Origin: Antedon mediterranea
Taxonomy: Eukaryota; Echinodermata; Crinoidea; Comatulida; Antedonidae
DNA length: 64,000 nt
NCBI RefSeq assembly: GCF_964355755.1
Contig: NC_092675.1
Location: 21,280,912 to 21,344,911, forward strand
Direction of reading: 5' to 3'
A model generated the notes under the pieces. It saw only the letters and a list, made by a program, of their open reading frames with translations. It was not told the origin of the DNA and ran no database searches. Below, in pieces: positions 36,401 to 49,547 of the stretch. A program made the translations under genes and the position numbers. Position 1 is the stretch's first letter; the number at the start of each line of letters is the position of its first letter.

Positions 36401-39400
36401 AATTATAATGCTTTCTTTAATTTATCGACACTATTTACTGTAGATAGATACTTTCAATTTAAATATACCTTAAAGTGTTGAACAAGGAGAGAAATGAGCT
36501 ATGAAAACAATACAACTACTATCAATGTAATTGATTTTACTGATAAATCAAAGCAAGCCCATCCAACATTGTATCTCCACTTTATAGAGTCTATAATGGG
36601 TTATTTTGGTTCATGTGTTATGACTGATTTCTTACCATAATCCCCTTCCCCCTTTCACAAATTATACTGTATTTCAAGAAATTCATTATTAATGCAACAA
36701 TTACAAATGATAAAATATGTAACAATAATAGCATTCCAGCTTTTAATAAGAAAACATTTAAAGAAAACACAATTACAAACATTAAAAGATTCACAGACAC
36801 ATTGTGATTTAATGAACTATGACACTATTTCAGGCCCAATAAGAACTTTTAGCTATCAGCACTGTAGATGACAAGAACTTTTCCGTTTTAAAATTTTGTT
36901 AAGCAAGTCAAACATTTATTTTATCCTCAAAAGCTTTTATCTTTTTTTGGTCTCTCTCTAAAGTTATGTCAATAATTCTTCAATATAAGAAAATTATTTT
37001 ATCTCAACTTTACTTTTGTTTTCATTCGTTTGCAGATTTGATACTCATTTTACAGAGAACAGTAACTACAGTTTATTTGTAAATGTTAATGACATGAACA
37101 ACAGTCAACCAATCAAGTGTCATCTGATAGACCCAAAAGATATTGATTTATCTTATGTTCGTAAGTTAAACAAATAGTAATCTATTTATAAATACATGTT
37201 CTTTCCTCTGGACTTTCCAGATGAAATACAGTCATACTAATTATAAAATCTCGAAACAAACATTTAAACAAACATTTCGAATAAAAAGGTGCCTAGAATT
37301 GAGAGAGTTGATTTATTTACCTTTACACTGTGTCAGCAAAAATGCACAGTTGAACATTTAAATTGTGTAACCCGAGTCATACTATACCATAAACCTTCTA
37401 ATAGTAACCCACACTCTAATAGTAACCCACACTCTAATAGTAACCCACACTCTAATAGTAACCCCCCCTTCTAATAGTAACCCCCCCTTCTAATAGTAAC
37501 CCACACTCTAATAGTAACCCCCCTTCTAATAGTAAGTAAGAATAATCACCCAGGGTTACAATTAGAAGATTTACTGTACTTTAGAAAGCATAATGTAGAA
37601 TTATAGGCCAGTGTAGCATTAGGGACCTACTGTATAGTCCATGGTAGCACTAACAGCATACAAATTTGTCTTGGTTACTAAACCACAGGAGTGAAACAAA
37701 CTGGGTAAACCAGAGATAAACCGGTGTTCACAGTATAAACATATTGCGTACATCTTCCCGGTTTGTTGTTGTAAATTATAAAAAATACTGATGGCATTTT
37801 GTTTCGCATATTATATGAAATAAAAAGTTTGATTTAATTTATTAGTTTTATTTAAAAAAATCTTATTCATGCGTAGTAATAGTTTTTTTGTTGCCATTAA
37901 AATATATTCGTGGTAAGTATAATAAACGAATACTAGAGCGTTGTTATTCAGACTTATGTTGATGCTTTTTTTTTTATAGCTATTTTAGTTGCAATTGGAA
38001 TTTATGTTGTGTTAGCAATTCTTTGTCTGCTTAGCAATGCCGGAATAAGGTATGTTTATACAGTGATAAGCCTTAATGCAGATCCTGGGGTATAGATAGT
38101 CCCCCTCCACCACTCCCAACATTGATGGTCCCCACCGTCATCCAATTTTGACAGCAACACCCCAAATAGAAGTACCAATAGCAACTTTCAAAGACTGGTA
38201 CATCATACTTTCATTAAAATTTGACTGTGTGTGAAGACAGAAGAGACAGATGTTGTGTCTACTTTCAAAACAGATCTGCATCATTGAATCTGATGAGAAG
38301 AGTGATTGTAAATGATGAGGCTGATTAAGGACCATGTCAAATTTATTCTACTGCAGTATACTGCAGTAATGTACTACATTTTGTTAAACCACTGGTTTAT
38401 GAAATAATTTAACAAGCATTTTTTTGGATAATCATACAAACTGTTTATTGCAGGAAATTCCTAATACACTACTACATTGTAATACATTTTCTGTTACACA
38501 ATACATTTATTTTGTATTAGCATTACTGCAGTAACTGCATGATAATCATTTTTACATGGTCCTTAAAGAATGTCAGTGTTTATTGTGATGAAGACTAATT
38601 AATAAGAATTAGGTTGCAACTTAACCTTTTTGTCATTATTAAGACATTATCAAAATCTTTTATATTTTCTGAAAGGAGACAATTGATCTACAAGATATGC
38701 TGTTGCCTTGGTACCAGTAGATTAGTTAATAATGTATGTATTCTATATTTTTATTACTTATTTCAACAATCACATACTGTACCTTACTGATACTAATGTT
38801 CCAATTGTTTATTTGGGTTCGAAGTCTATGTTTCCCATGGTTTTAAACTCTCTGCACAGATACAGTTAAAGATTGGAAGCGCACGTCAAGTAATTTGACC
38901 AATCACAATGCGATAAACTGTCATTTGGCATTGGTCAACCCACTTGTGTTATGTCTACATCTTTGCGTTGCGTCTAAATGGGAACTAAGCTTAATTCGCT
39001 TAACAAAACAATTTGAAGTTTGGTTTAGCATTTGTTTATAGACATGATTATTTAATAATTTATGGTAATGTACTATCTATAAAGATTTCAAATGCATTGC
39101 CTTGTACCTGTACTGATATAATAATAATAATTCAAAATTTATTAATATGATTATGCTTTAAAGTTCCCTGTCTTAGAACACCTGGGCACTTATTCTAATT
39201 AAACATGTTCACTTTCTGATATTGTTAATAGGATCTTGGTGCCCCTGATGGTTCATTGAATGAACATTCAAACTCCATAAACCCAGAAGCTATGGCACAG
39301 CAACAAAGATCAAAACGCCTCAAATCTTTGGACACTTTCCGAGGGTAAGTAAGACTTGTTATGGCAAGAAGAGAATTTGAACATTCTCATTCATTCAAGT

Positions 39401-42400
39401 AGTATTCATTTAGAAAGATATCAATCTAATCCACTGGACTTGTTTAGTAAAAATACTAAAGGACATTTTTTCTTGGGTTAGGTTTGATAAAATAATAAAA
39501 TTTAACTTTATATAGTTATACAAATGTGCTTTACTGTTGATGACAATTGAAACAGCAATATAAATATAACTGAAAAAAAAAAACTATTGTACTGCAGTTA
39601 CTGAAGTGTGTCAACTGCAGATATTGTAAAGTCTTTCTCAAATCATTCTTGACTGAGACTTGAATAGTTTTGAATACAGCATTATATTTTACCTAGGCGG
39701 AAATGCACATACAGTATTCAGAATAACCAAACTATATATTATCATGAAATCATCTAAACCATGCCAATGCCATTTTTGTAACAAACTTATTAATAAATAT
39801 TTACAATAATATAATTTGCACAAATAATAATATAAATATAATGTATATTTATAATAATGTAATATTATTTTGCATGTATTGTTTTTAGGATTTCTATTAT
39901 AGTAATGATATTTGTTAACTACAGAGGAGGGGAATATTATTATTTTCAACACTCTCGTTGGAACGGTTAGTAAATTAATTGATTTACTAATTAATTATTT
40001 ATTCGGTCTATTTCAGTATATACATAACAAACAAAAATGAAATTTGGTTATCATCTACACGACTACTACTTCCTGTCATTGTTCACTCTTAGTGTGACCT
40101 AGTTTATCTATTAACGTTAAGCTTCGTATGGCAAAGTGGAAAACTAATTGTATTTGTTGCTGTATTAATTTATTTTGTGAACATTTATTTTGGTACTAAA
40201 TAAATAATTATTAGGTTTCAGATATACTGTAATCTTTGTAATCTAAAACCAAATAAAAAATAATAGTTTCACATCTTCTTCCTCATCAAATTGTTCAAAT
40301 TATAGTTAAAATATCATGTATAGTAAACCTAGCTTGTATTAAAAGTTCACAATCAAATCCGAATCCTACTGTAATACCATATTCATATTTGTATGAAAAC
40401 TATTGTTTTTTTAATGAAAAATAGAATTTGCCTTTACTGGGTGTTGGTAAAATTTCATTTTTATTTATATTTTGTTATATTTTAGGTTTAACTGTTGCTG
40501 ATCTAGTATTTCCATGGTAAGTACAAACATGATAACATGACATCATACTTTCTAAACCATGTTTTCTAAACATTTTTTAGAATTTTAGGTCAGATAACTG
40601 ATGGTCACTTTTGATCAATCAGAGGCCTGGCATACTGCATGTATCTTCTATATAATAATCATCAACTTTTAGTGTGACTTTTGTATTTTGATATGGTGTA
40701 TCAAAATGCTATATTAACAATTAAAACATGATTTGATATTTAGTAATGAATTAAATAAATGTTTTGTACTATTATTAATATTCTTATTTTAGGTTCATCT
40801 TTATCATGGGCACGTCTGTTGCACTATCCCAAAATGTTTTGAAGCTGAAAGGTGTGTCTCCGAAACGTTTGTTCCTGAAAATAGTTCGCCGAGCGGTTAT
40901 CCTTTTTGCTCTTGGAATCTTCATGAATTCTGGAGGTAAAATTAAACCTAATATGCAGTAATTTTACATGACAACAACCAACTTTAGGTGTTATGTTTAG
41001 CTCCATTGATTCAGACATTTCATGTAAAACTTTCTTCTCCTTACTGGAAATCTTTCTCCAACTTTCAACTATTATTCATATACAGTAGAGGCCCTATTCA
41101 GAGGACACCTCTATTTCTATTCAACGTCCCAAGGGAATTGCTTGTCTCTGAATGGAGCAAGGGAAAACACACATTTTTACACTAGAGTCAGTCCCAATTC
41201 AGGGGAAACCACCACCATTAAGGGACAATTTGTTGAGTCCCAATACTTTCTATAATTAAAATTGTACAGGCCCATCAACTTTCTTTTCTGATTTTGCAGG
41301 GTTTTCTCGTCTGCTTTCCCTTTATCTGAAGGGCCTAGATGCATTTTTAATACTAGGTACATTATACCAAATTTATCTTAATCATTTCATTTAAATTCTC
41401 TCTTCAATGTGTGCAGTCAACTATTGTGATCATCTGATTCAAAAAGTCTGGATACAAATTATTATTTTATAAATAAAGGTTCAATTATATTCTTTTATAT
41501 TTCAATCAGCCAATATTACTACTAATACTATGTTTAAGTAATGTTCTGTTATATATCTGTAATATTGCTCTTTTTTCAGGTAGAAATGATTTGAGTGTTT
41601 TAAGAATTCCAGGTGTATTGCAGAGATTTAGTATCTGCTACTTTGTTGTCGCTACATTGGAGTTAGTATTTGGTAGAAAACCTCAAGGACAGTATGAAAG
41701 TCTCACGGTTAGTAACTTAATAAAGGCAAATTTACAAAGACAAGTGGTAACGGTAATAAAATATAGAATCTATGTTGTTCCTTATGACCATTTACACAAT
41801 GCGCGGAGCGGACTGGCGGGTTCCGCTGAGGATAGAAACAGATTCTACGTGAGACAAGCTATGCGGTTTTCCGCTTACTGTTGCCGCTTGTCAGTGTAAA
41901 TTGTCTACTGCTACTTGTAGTAGTCTTCCATTTTTATACCCCAGCTACTGTTTTACCATTAGCACTACATTATCTAAGAATATAGATCATCTTTCAGGTG
42001 GTTTGTTTTTAGTACTGTATTTGTTATACTGTCCTCTATTGTTAGCCACACTTTCAGTAATGTATCTATTTTTCTTATCTTTATTTTGTGTTTTTTAGCA
42101 TGTGAATAGGAAACACACCCATGCTCATGAGTAAACCCATGCTAATGAGGCTAACCCATGGTTCCTACTAGTGATGCAATGCAACTGACGCAACATAACA
42201 AAATACCTTTCCAATAAATGTGTTTGCCCCCCCGCCTGCGTAAAATCAAACCTGCTTGTTGCGCGTCAACAATAGCATGCCGTAGACTTTGACTTCGTGC
42301 TGTACTATGTTTTTCTGCGTGAAATCAATCCCAGTTTTTGCGTTAGCATGCCGCATACTTTTGAGTATGTACTGTACTATGTTTTCCAGTGTTTTTTTGC

Positions 42401-45400
42401 CTTGCGTTGTTGCGTGAAATCAAACTGATTTGATTTCCCGTGACTATGTTTGCAGCACTGTTGGTTGCATTATTGGTTTCCACTTGTGATTATGCAATAC
42501 AGCACCTTGCGTCGATATGCAGCTGTATTATGTTGCATTCCAGTGGGAACCACGCTTTAGGCAGACATACTGCTATTGGCTGTTATTCCTGCATTATTAT
42601 CTATTTTTGGTCTTCTTCTTAATGTTTCATATTTGTGCTTTACCAGAAAGTCATACTCATACTCTGCTGATTTCTATATGCACATTTTAATTGATTATTA
42701 ATTGTCTTTCGTAGCCTCGTTGGTACACGCCATTACGTGATGTGATTGATTATTGGATTGAATGGCTTGTAATAATTGTTCTGCTGGTGGTTTATTTCTG
42801 CCTCACTTTCCTTTTACCAGTTCCAGGCTGTCCAACGTAAGTAACCAAATTGTTAAAGATGTATTGTCCCCCTGAAAAAATATTTTTGTAAAACATTTTT
42901 TGTTGAATATACCATTTTCTTGTCACATGATAGTGACACTTTGGTCAAAAATTAGATTGGAAAAAAAAGGCCATATACATGGCTGCAGTCATGTGCGCAA
43001 ATTTGAGTTAGTGTTAACCGACCGACCAACATAGATAATAAAAATTTACCTGAAAAAACTGTAATCACACGACTAAAAATTTACCTTACCTTATTTAAAG
43101 CAATAATAGTCAAATTGGCTGCCAGTCAATTGGTTGATTTATCTAATTCCTACGTTGAAGAAACATTGTAGAGTAGCTACTAATTTACATCCTTCGTAGT
43201 TCATCTTATTTGCAAACAAAATTAAATTCATATTGAAACATAATTTCTTAGTAAAGAAATAATAAAATTGAAATGAAATGACAATACAATTATTGAAGGT
43301 CAATATATAAAGCAATATGTTTTATCTTCCACACATACTATGTTTTTTTAATTACTATCAAATTTGTTACTATAATTGTTATTTTTATGTATTTTTAATA
43401 TATGTGTGGAGAATATTTGTTGAATTAACGAATCCATGATTAATATAATTTTATGATATATTTATGTTATTGAATTACTTTTTGCTCTTTTCAAGTGGGT
43501 ACATAGGACCAGGAGGTTCACTTCAGCAATTAGCCAATGAGACGGTTGACAACTGCACAGGAGGTGCAGCCAGGTATATTGATGAGAAGTTGTTTTCCCT
43601 CCACCATATCTACCAGCATCCAACGTGTATGGTAAGCTTTGCCACAGTTTGGTTGCACATTTTACTATTGGGGTTGGGATAGGAGGACCCCTTTTAAATA
43701 TTTGTTTTTTTCTTTGGTGTGGGATAGGGGTTGAGAGGGATTGTCCCCCTCACATATATACCTAAACATTTGTGGGAACAAATATATTGGAAGCAGCAGC
43801 TTCTTGTGAATGCCTGGTATATCCCAAGACCATTTAACAGAACAATGCCGTAATGTATGATTTTTCTGGGAGGGATAGGGGTGTGGAGGGATAGGGGTGT
43901 AGAGGGATGCCCCCCCCCCCCTCACATATACACCTACAAATTTGTGGAAAAAATATATTGGAAGCAACAGCCTCTTGTGAATTCCTGGTATATCTCATGA
44001 CCATTTAAACTGAACAATGACGTAATGTATGATTTTTCTGGGAGGGATAGCGGTGGAGAGAGATTGTCCCCGCCACATATACACTTTTTGTGGATGCCTG
44101 GTATCTCATTAAACTGAACGATGCCGTAATGTTTGATTCTTACCTCTAGGTCAAACGTCTGCTTAAATTACATTCTAAATAATAAAATAAAAACAAAAGT
44201 TTATGATTATTATTCTTTTATTTAATTCATTGATAATATAACATAATAATTATATGACAATGTAAATTTATTTTTTCTCAATGAAAAAAGTTTGTTATCT
44301 ACCTTCACAATTGAGTAGTGTTAGTAAAAAGATGATTGTTTTCTATTTAGGTAATATATAAAACGGGAGCTTTTGATCCGGAGGGTGTGTTGGGATCAAT
44401 TCCATCAATATTTCTCACGTTCCTTGGCTTACAGGTAAGTCTCAGAATAATGCGATACATATGTATAATTATTTGAATAAACATCTTTTATATTGCTTGC
44501 ATTAACATTTATATTATTCAAATTGTTCTCTAAGAGCAATAATATCATGACAATGGAATTGGAAAAAAATATTATTTTGGTATAAATTTATTTCTAATTA
44601 CTTCATAACAATATAAAATAATATTCATCTACAGTACTTTATTTTACTTACATATTTTACATAATCTACTGTTTTTTTCATCTTCTACCTCTAATGGTTT
44701 TACTTTTAGTTACTACACTAACTGTATTTTTTGGTAATCACATGCACTGTGTTAATTGCATTGAATATGCCATATATTTACGGAACAAACTAAAATCAAA
44801 CATTATTGCAGTAAAAAGAAATACTGTATAGTTACTGCAGTAGAATAATTTGACATGATACCTGATTGAAATGCACTCAGTCTTAGTTTATTACATATTG
44901 TTAATATCAACAGTCACATTGTATGGTTTTATATTGATTTAACAATTTTTTTTTATTTCAGGCTGGAAAGATTTTCTTAATATATCCAGGATATAAAAGC
45001 AGAATTAAAAGGTTCTTTGTGTGGGCACTGATAACGGTAATAAAAGATATACATAGATTAGCAGTGTGTTTTAAGGGCTTAATTGGTGTTATATATCAAA
45101 TGTTTTAGACATAACATATAGCCAAAGGCTATAAAGCAATATACATTTTGTTTTATATAAACCATAGTAAATAAATTCTTTTGAATACAGTAACGTGTTT
45201 GTCATTAATTCAATTTCAATGTACAATTTATAGAATGTTTATATTATATGGTATTTTAAAAGGCTTGTTATATCATTTACTGAATGTTGTATCAAGTTTA
45301 ACTTATGTTTAATTATGTGTATGTTTCCTTATTTCAGGGTGCAATTGCAACAATCCTTTGTAAGGGAACAAAAAATGATGGATGGATTCCAGTAAATAAG

Positions 45401-46784
45401 AACTTATGGTAAGAAAAATAAAATATTATGAAATGCAATGTGTTTTGTTTTTGAAAAAAAAGTATGTTGGCAAAAAAATATGAGTTGGTTTTTTTGTGTG
45501 TGTAATTGGGCATTCAATTTACAGTACGAGTAAATTTTCTATAGTGTACCAATCTGTTTTACCAGTAGTAGTTTAGCAAGATTACATAATCATTTATAAT
45601 GTAATTAAACACAACAAAACAATTTTTCAATATAAAATTTAATTATACAGCAATTATGGTGTACTGTATATTTGATTATGTTATTTAGTGTCAAAGTGTT
45701 TTAATGGTTCAGTATCCTTTAACAGCCATCATCTAGTCGCAGGCCTTGCATTCTTAAATATTTCTCTGTGGAAGCTAACTTTCCACCAAGAAAAAAATAT
45801 AATGCACTAGACATATTATAGTATGCTAGACTAGTACTAAATCTAGGCGTGCACACTACTAATATTTATTTTTCTTTAAAGGTCTATTTCATTTGTGCTT
45901 GCATTGTCAAGTATGGCATTTATCCTTCTCATTGCTTGTTACTATACTATTGATGTGGTCAGGATTTGGTCGGGTGCTCCCTTTTTCTATCCAGGTAATT
46001 AACAAAATCTGTTATTGGTCAGATGTTTGCTTTACTCTGACATAATATGTAGTTTATTCTATATGTAGTACTGTATTAGACAGGAACCCACAACCTTCAG
46101 ATCATCATTAGGAAAACTATATGTATGAAATGTATCTAGATTTATATAACTAATCCCAGGGCCTTAGCCACCAGTACAGTTGGTAAGGTTTCTGCCTTAC
46201 CACTTTTTCACAGAGGCCTTTAAAAACCCAGTGGCCTGCACAGAGATTGTTTTTTTCTCACGAAAACCACACTGAATCCTCAAATGTAACTGCATTATTT
46301 TAAATTGTTGAATATCGTAATTGTGGTACAATCATTCAGGCAATCCTTGCATACGAAGCAGATAAGAATAGGTTCCCGCATTGGAGTAGTTGGTTTAACT
46401 TCAAACAGAGTATCTGATGGCTGCAGCTATATTGAGTGGTCCCTCTCCTGAGCTGTTGGAGTTCAATGTCTATTTCTTATACAGATAATAATATGTCTAT
46501 GAGGAAATAATATATGTCTCAGTCTGACAAGTAGCGCATGGATTTTGAAGCAAGAATTGTATTAAATGAATAACGTTTTGTTAATATCTCTTTGTTTAAA
46601 TACAGGTATGAACTCCATTTTCCTGTACATCGGCCATGAAGTTTTCCAAGATTACTTCCCATTTTCTTGGGTTCCGTATGTGGGAAATCATACCGAATAT
46701 CTTGCCATAAGTCTGATTGGGACCAGTCTATGGGCACTGATTGCTTTCTACCTTTACAAGGTGAAATTCTTTTTAAAGATCTGA
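33471..46784 (+). CDS. HGSNAT: heparan-alpha-glucosaminide N-acetyltransferase, complete
   Basis: Lysosomal membrane enzyme that uses cytosolic acetyl-CoA to acetylate terminal glucosamine of heparan sulfate. 628 aa (human about 660) from 19 phase-consistent exons: 33471-33519, 34086-34210, 35392-35522, 37036-37160, 37980-38049, 38676-38733, 39232-39344, 39889-39965, 40486-40516, 40793-40935, 41300-41356, 41580-41707, 42715-42836, 43496-43631, 44351-44434, 44962-45036, 45338-45408, 45882-45994, 46606-46784. Signal peptide at residues 1-16, a luminal domain to about 145, then multiple membrane helices. Family signatures: RLKSLDTFRG; NYRGGEYYYFQHSRWNG with His244 where the family's acetyl-accepting His is expected; GLTVADLVFPWF; LRIPGVLQRF; CTGGAARYIDEK then HIYQHPTC; DPEGVLGSIPS; GMNSIFLYIGHE. 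ATGATG at 33471 was chosen because the preceding ATG stops after two codons. No lesions seen. Confidence 0.97.
34280..35225. mobile_element. dispersed repeat in HGSNAT intron 2 (long version)
   Basis: The left part matches 22821 onward (TTAATATTAGTAAAAAG) and the right part near 35152-35216 matches the right end of that short copy. CCAGACGGAGT (34280-34290) and ACTCCGTCTGG (34365-34375) form an inverted repeat near the left end. No transposase is recognised inside. Confidence 0.5.
35889..36012. mobile_element. small inverted-repeat element in HGSNAT intron 3
   Basis: It begins AAGCTTGGTTCCTGTTAAGA with CAAGGACATGC and ends GCATGTCCTTGTGTTTAGAC, giving imperfect terminal inverted repeats. Internally, CCAATCACAAGTG and CACTTGTAATTGG are also inverted. 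The structure is MITE-like, related to 5720-5800 and 38870-38995. Confidence 0.6.
37395..37545. repeat. tandem repeat, unit TCTAATAGTAACCCACAC
   Basis: About seven copies of a 17-18 bp unit CTAATAGTAACCCACACT, including variants with a C7 run (CCCCCCCTT). It lies in HGSNAT intron 4. Confidence 0.9.
41085..41275. repeat. dispersed repeat (GGGGACA type), HGSNAT intron 10
   Basis: AGAGGCCCTATTCAGAGGAC and CAATTCAGGGGAAACCACCA followed by TTAAGGGACAATTTGTTGAG match the pattern at 25230-25335 and 31320-31480. Confidence 0.6.
41790..41900. mobile_element. small element with TTTACAC terminal inverted repeats
   Basis: TTTACACAATGCGCGG at the left and CCGCTTGTCAGTGTAAA at the right are inverted (TTTACAC...GCGG). 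The 111-bp element is much more GC-rich than the surrounding HGSNAT intron 12. Confidence 0.55.
42155..42558. mobile_element. MITE-like element, HGSNAT intron 12
   Basis: The left end CATGGTTCCTACTAGTGATG, with GCAATGCAA, is inverted relative to the right end TTGCATTCCAGTGGGAACCA. The interior repeats GCGTGAAATCAA and GCATGCCG motifs. No coding capacity. Confidence 0.6.
42855..43150. mobile_element. MITE-like repeat, AAAGATGTATTGTCC family (copy 1)
   Basis: It starts AAAGATGTATTGTCCCCCTG, then ACCTGAAAAAACTGTAAT and CAAATTGGCTGCCAGTCAAT, matching 56098-56422. The right terminal repeat is not clear in this copy, which lies in HGSNAT intron 13. Confidence 0.65.
43700..44150. repeat. three-copy tandem repeat, about 180-bp unit, HGSNAT intron 14
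   Basis: Three diverged copies share GATTGTCCCC or GATGCCCC, CTCACATATA, TATATTGGAAGCA, TCTTGTGAATGCCTGGTATA and AACAATGCCGTAATGTATGA. The third is shortened. The open frame 43967-43665 on the minus strand follows the repeat and is not a gene. Confidence 0.85.
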
Positions 46785-47230
46785 AGACTTTTGCTCAGTC
46801 ATGCATCAAATATGTAAATATTTTAATTTACTTCAATTCACTGTACTCAATACAATGCCATTATAATAACCAGGATGTGGGTTTTATTTGCGGTGTTGTT
46901 TTTAAAAAGTTAGAATATTCTATGTCTTAACTGTTTAGCCAATTGCTCACTCTATGAAATCTCATAGGATAGGAGATATGGGGGTGGGGTAAGATTTGAT
47001 ATTGTATTATGAAGATTATTTTGAAGAAAGTAAAATGTTACTAAATGAACAATGTTAAAAATTATTTTTTGTACATAACTAACATATGGGCATATACTCT
47101 AATAGTATTCATTAGCATAATTAAATAAAATGCCTTGTTTTATTGTTATCATTATTTATATTGTATTGGGTAAAAGCTACATTCAGATCCAAGCACCAGC
47201 AGGTTGATTCATCTTTCATAAACCAGTATA
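46785..47230 (+). other. HGSNAT 3' UTR
   Basis: The stretch after the stop codon is AT-rich. AATAAA at 47123-47128 followed by TGCCTTGTTTTATTG is a plausible polyadenylation site. Confidence 0.5.
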
Positions 47231-47382
47231 AAGCTCTGTTTACACTTTCAAACTTTATGTGACAGAAAATGTGATGTGCTCGCATATGGACACAATGATC
47301 TCATATCTCTACCATTTTTGGGCATACCACTACCATATATGGGCACATCACACTGTTTTTGTCAAGCTAGTTTGATAGTGTA
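47231..47382. mobile_element. complete MITE of the GCTCTGTnTACACT family
   Basis: The left end AAAGCTCTGTTTACACTTTC and the right end AGCTAGTTTGATAGTGTAG are inverted. It is about 150 bp, with inner GTGATGTGCTCGCATATGG and its inverse CATATATGGGCACATCAC, so it could fold into a long hairpin. This is the most compact copy of the family in the window. Confidence 0.8.
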
Positions 47383-49547
47383 GTGCATATTAATTTACTT
47401 ATTTATAGTTAAATGTATGTATTTTGAAAAAAATTAAAATTATAAACAAATTATATTTTACATGCTAGTTAAAGTCATGTATAATGAAATATTTTAAAGA
47501 AAACTGTTAATTATTAAAAATTCTATCAAGAAAGTTGGTTTCATTCAATTCATCGTTTTATAAAATAAATATTTTTAAACTATAATAATTAAGCCATGAA
47601 CTATTTTTGTTTAATTTTGTATTTTAATTAATTTATACATTTTACATATTTTATTAATAACAATTATTAATCTAAAATGTTTGTAATATTATCATTTATT
47701 TGTATATATTGTTATTATTATAATTATTATGCCTATATACATAATGAGTCAATTATGAATATCATAATACTAAATTGTACGAGACTGATAATAAAAACAA
47801 ACTCTGTGAAGCAAGCCATTACGACACTAATGTGAACTTTATTTATGTATCTGTATCAATACTATTTACAATATGTATACTTTTATCAAGGGTGTTGACA
47901 ATAAATTGACCAATAAAAATGAATCAAATAAAAACAATGAACTAATCAAAATACTAGTGATAAGTTATGTCAGAATAGCCTACGAAAAACAAGACTCATT
48001 TTGTTAATTAACATTCATATAGAGTAAATTATAAATATCAGTTTCATAAAATATTTTTTTTTGTTTATTTTAATTCAAATATTGATTTTAATTAATATAG
48101 TAATGTAGTATTAACTTTATAGTAATATTTTAGTTATAATTTTGTTCAAGTATCGGGTTGCTATTATTGTAATCATATATTTTAATTTAAATTATGGACA
48201 GATCCATTAGGCATTATGTATAAATAAATCTACTTATATATCAAATACCGTTTTGTACAATGTTTGTAAAACATTGACCAATTTTGTTTACTTTCCATCA
48301 TTTTTTTCCTGAATCATTACATTTTCATTGATGAAAAACATTGATATTGACAACCAATTCGATTTAAACATCTCATTTGGACACTATCACATAAAATTTT
48401 CGATCATCGGTGAAAAAAATGTTGTACTGTAAATTCTGTAATGGAATAGTCCAAGCAGGTGCAGTTATTGATATGGTAATTACGTGTGATTTGAATATGA
48501 GGAGTATTTCGTGTATTCCACTTGGAAATAGACAGACATGGATGATACCGGCGTGAGAGGATTGTTGATTTTACACATGTACTGTTTAGTAGTAGAGGTA
48601 AAAACAAACTATATATTTTGTATTTATTATGTAGGCCTCAAGTTTAGGATGAAAGAAAGGTAAATGATGGCTTTCGGGACAAATTGAGCTAAAAAATTGG
48701 ACATTGACCAGCTCTGGCAATACTTAGATGGCCGTAAATAATTAAAAAATTAATGAATACATGTGTACAGTATCGCTGTCGTCCATACCGGCCACCTGTC
48801 TAGCGTAAAATCGCGTATATTGCGCGTAAACGGCGTAATTGTTGCGTACTTGTTTCCCAGGCAGCCCTATAGTAATCAGTAAACATACATGGAGGATGCC
48901 TATGTTTTCCATCGCTTCCAGGACATCGACGTCGTGACAGACAGGATAGCATTGAAGTAGTATTGTCACTAGTTATTGTTTATTTTTTTAACATTTGGCA
49001 AAGTAAGTTGAACTTTTATTTATGTGGTATTCAGAGAAAATTAATTTTTTATTTTAAAAATATTTATTTCCTGCGCTTCAGAATATTAGACTGGAATTTA
49101 GACTGAAGATTAGACTTAATATTGAAGTTGCATATGCCACAGTGCAATGGCCGGGTATGACTTAACAAAACACATAGTTGCACTGAGGACAAAGAGAAGG
49201 GAAATATATTTCTTTTTATTTACTTATTGTTCTTTTTAAAATCCTGTATTACTTTTGTTGATGTTATTTTGTACATAATTTAGTTTAAGTTTCCTTGTAA
49301 ATAGGCCTATTATCAAATCTTGTTTTCTTCTTTCACGTTATTGTACTTAGTCTGAACGCACCTTCATCCAAGAAGTGTGCCACTTTTTCAAAAGTGTAGC
49401 TTCCAAATAAATTATTATTATTTATTGTATTGTAACGTATACATTCTATTTAGTTTTGCAAAAGTTTAACTATGAATGAAAAACCCACACTTTCTATAAA
49501 GTTGTTTTTGATCGAATATAGAAAACTATAAAGGGGTCATTAAGTAA
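47383..49547. other. intergenic, very AT-rich
   Basis: No gene is recognised between the HGSNAT and lectin 3' ends, which converge here. Frames at 48404-48607 and 48742-48969 (minus) show no domain and no splice context. Confidence 0.5.

Noticed and set aside
43665-43967. 100-codon minus-strand frame
   Set aside because: It runs through the 180-bp tandem repeats in HGSNAT intron 14.
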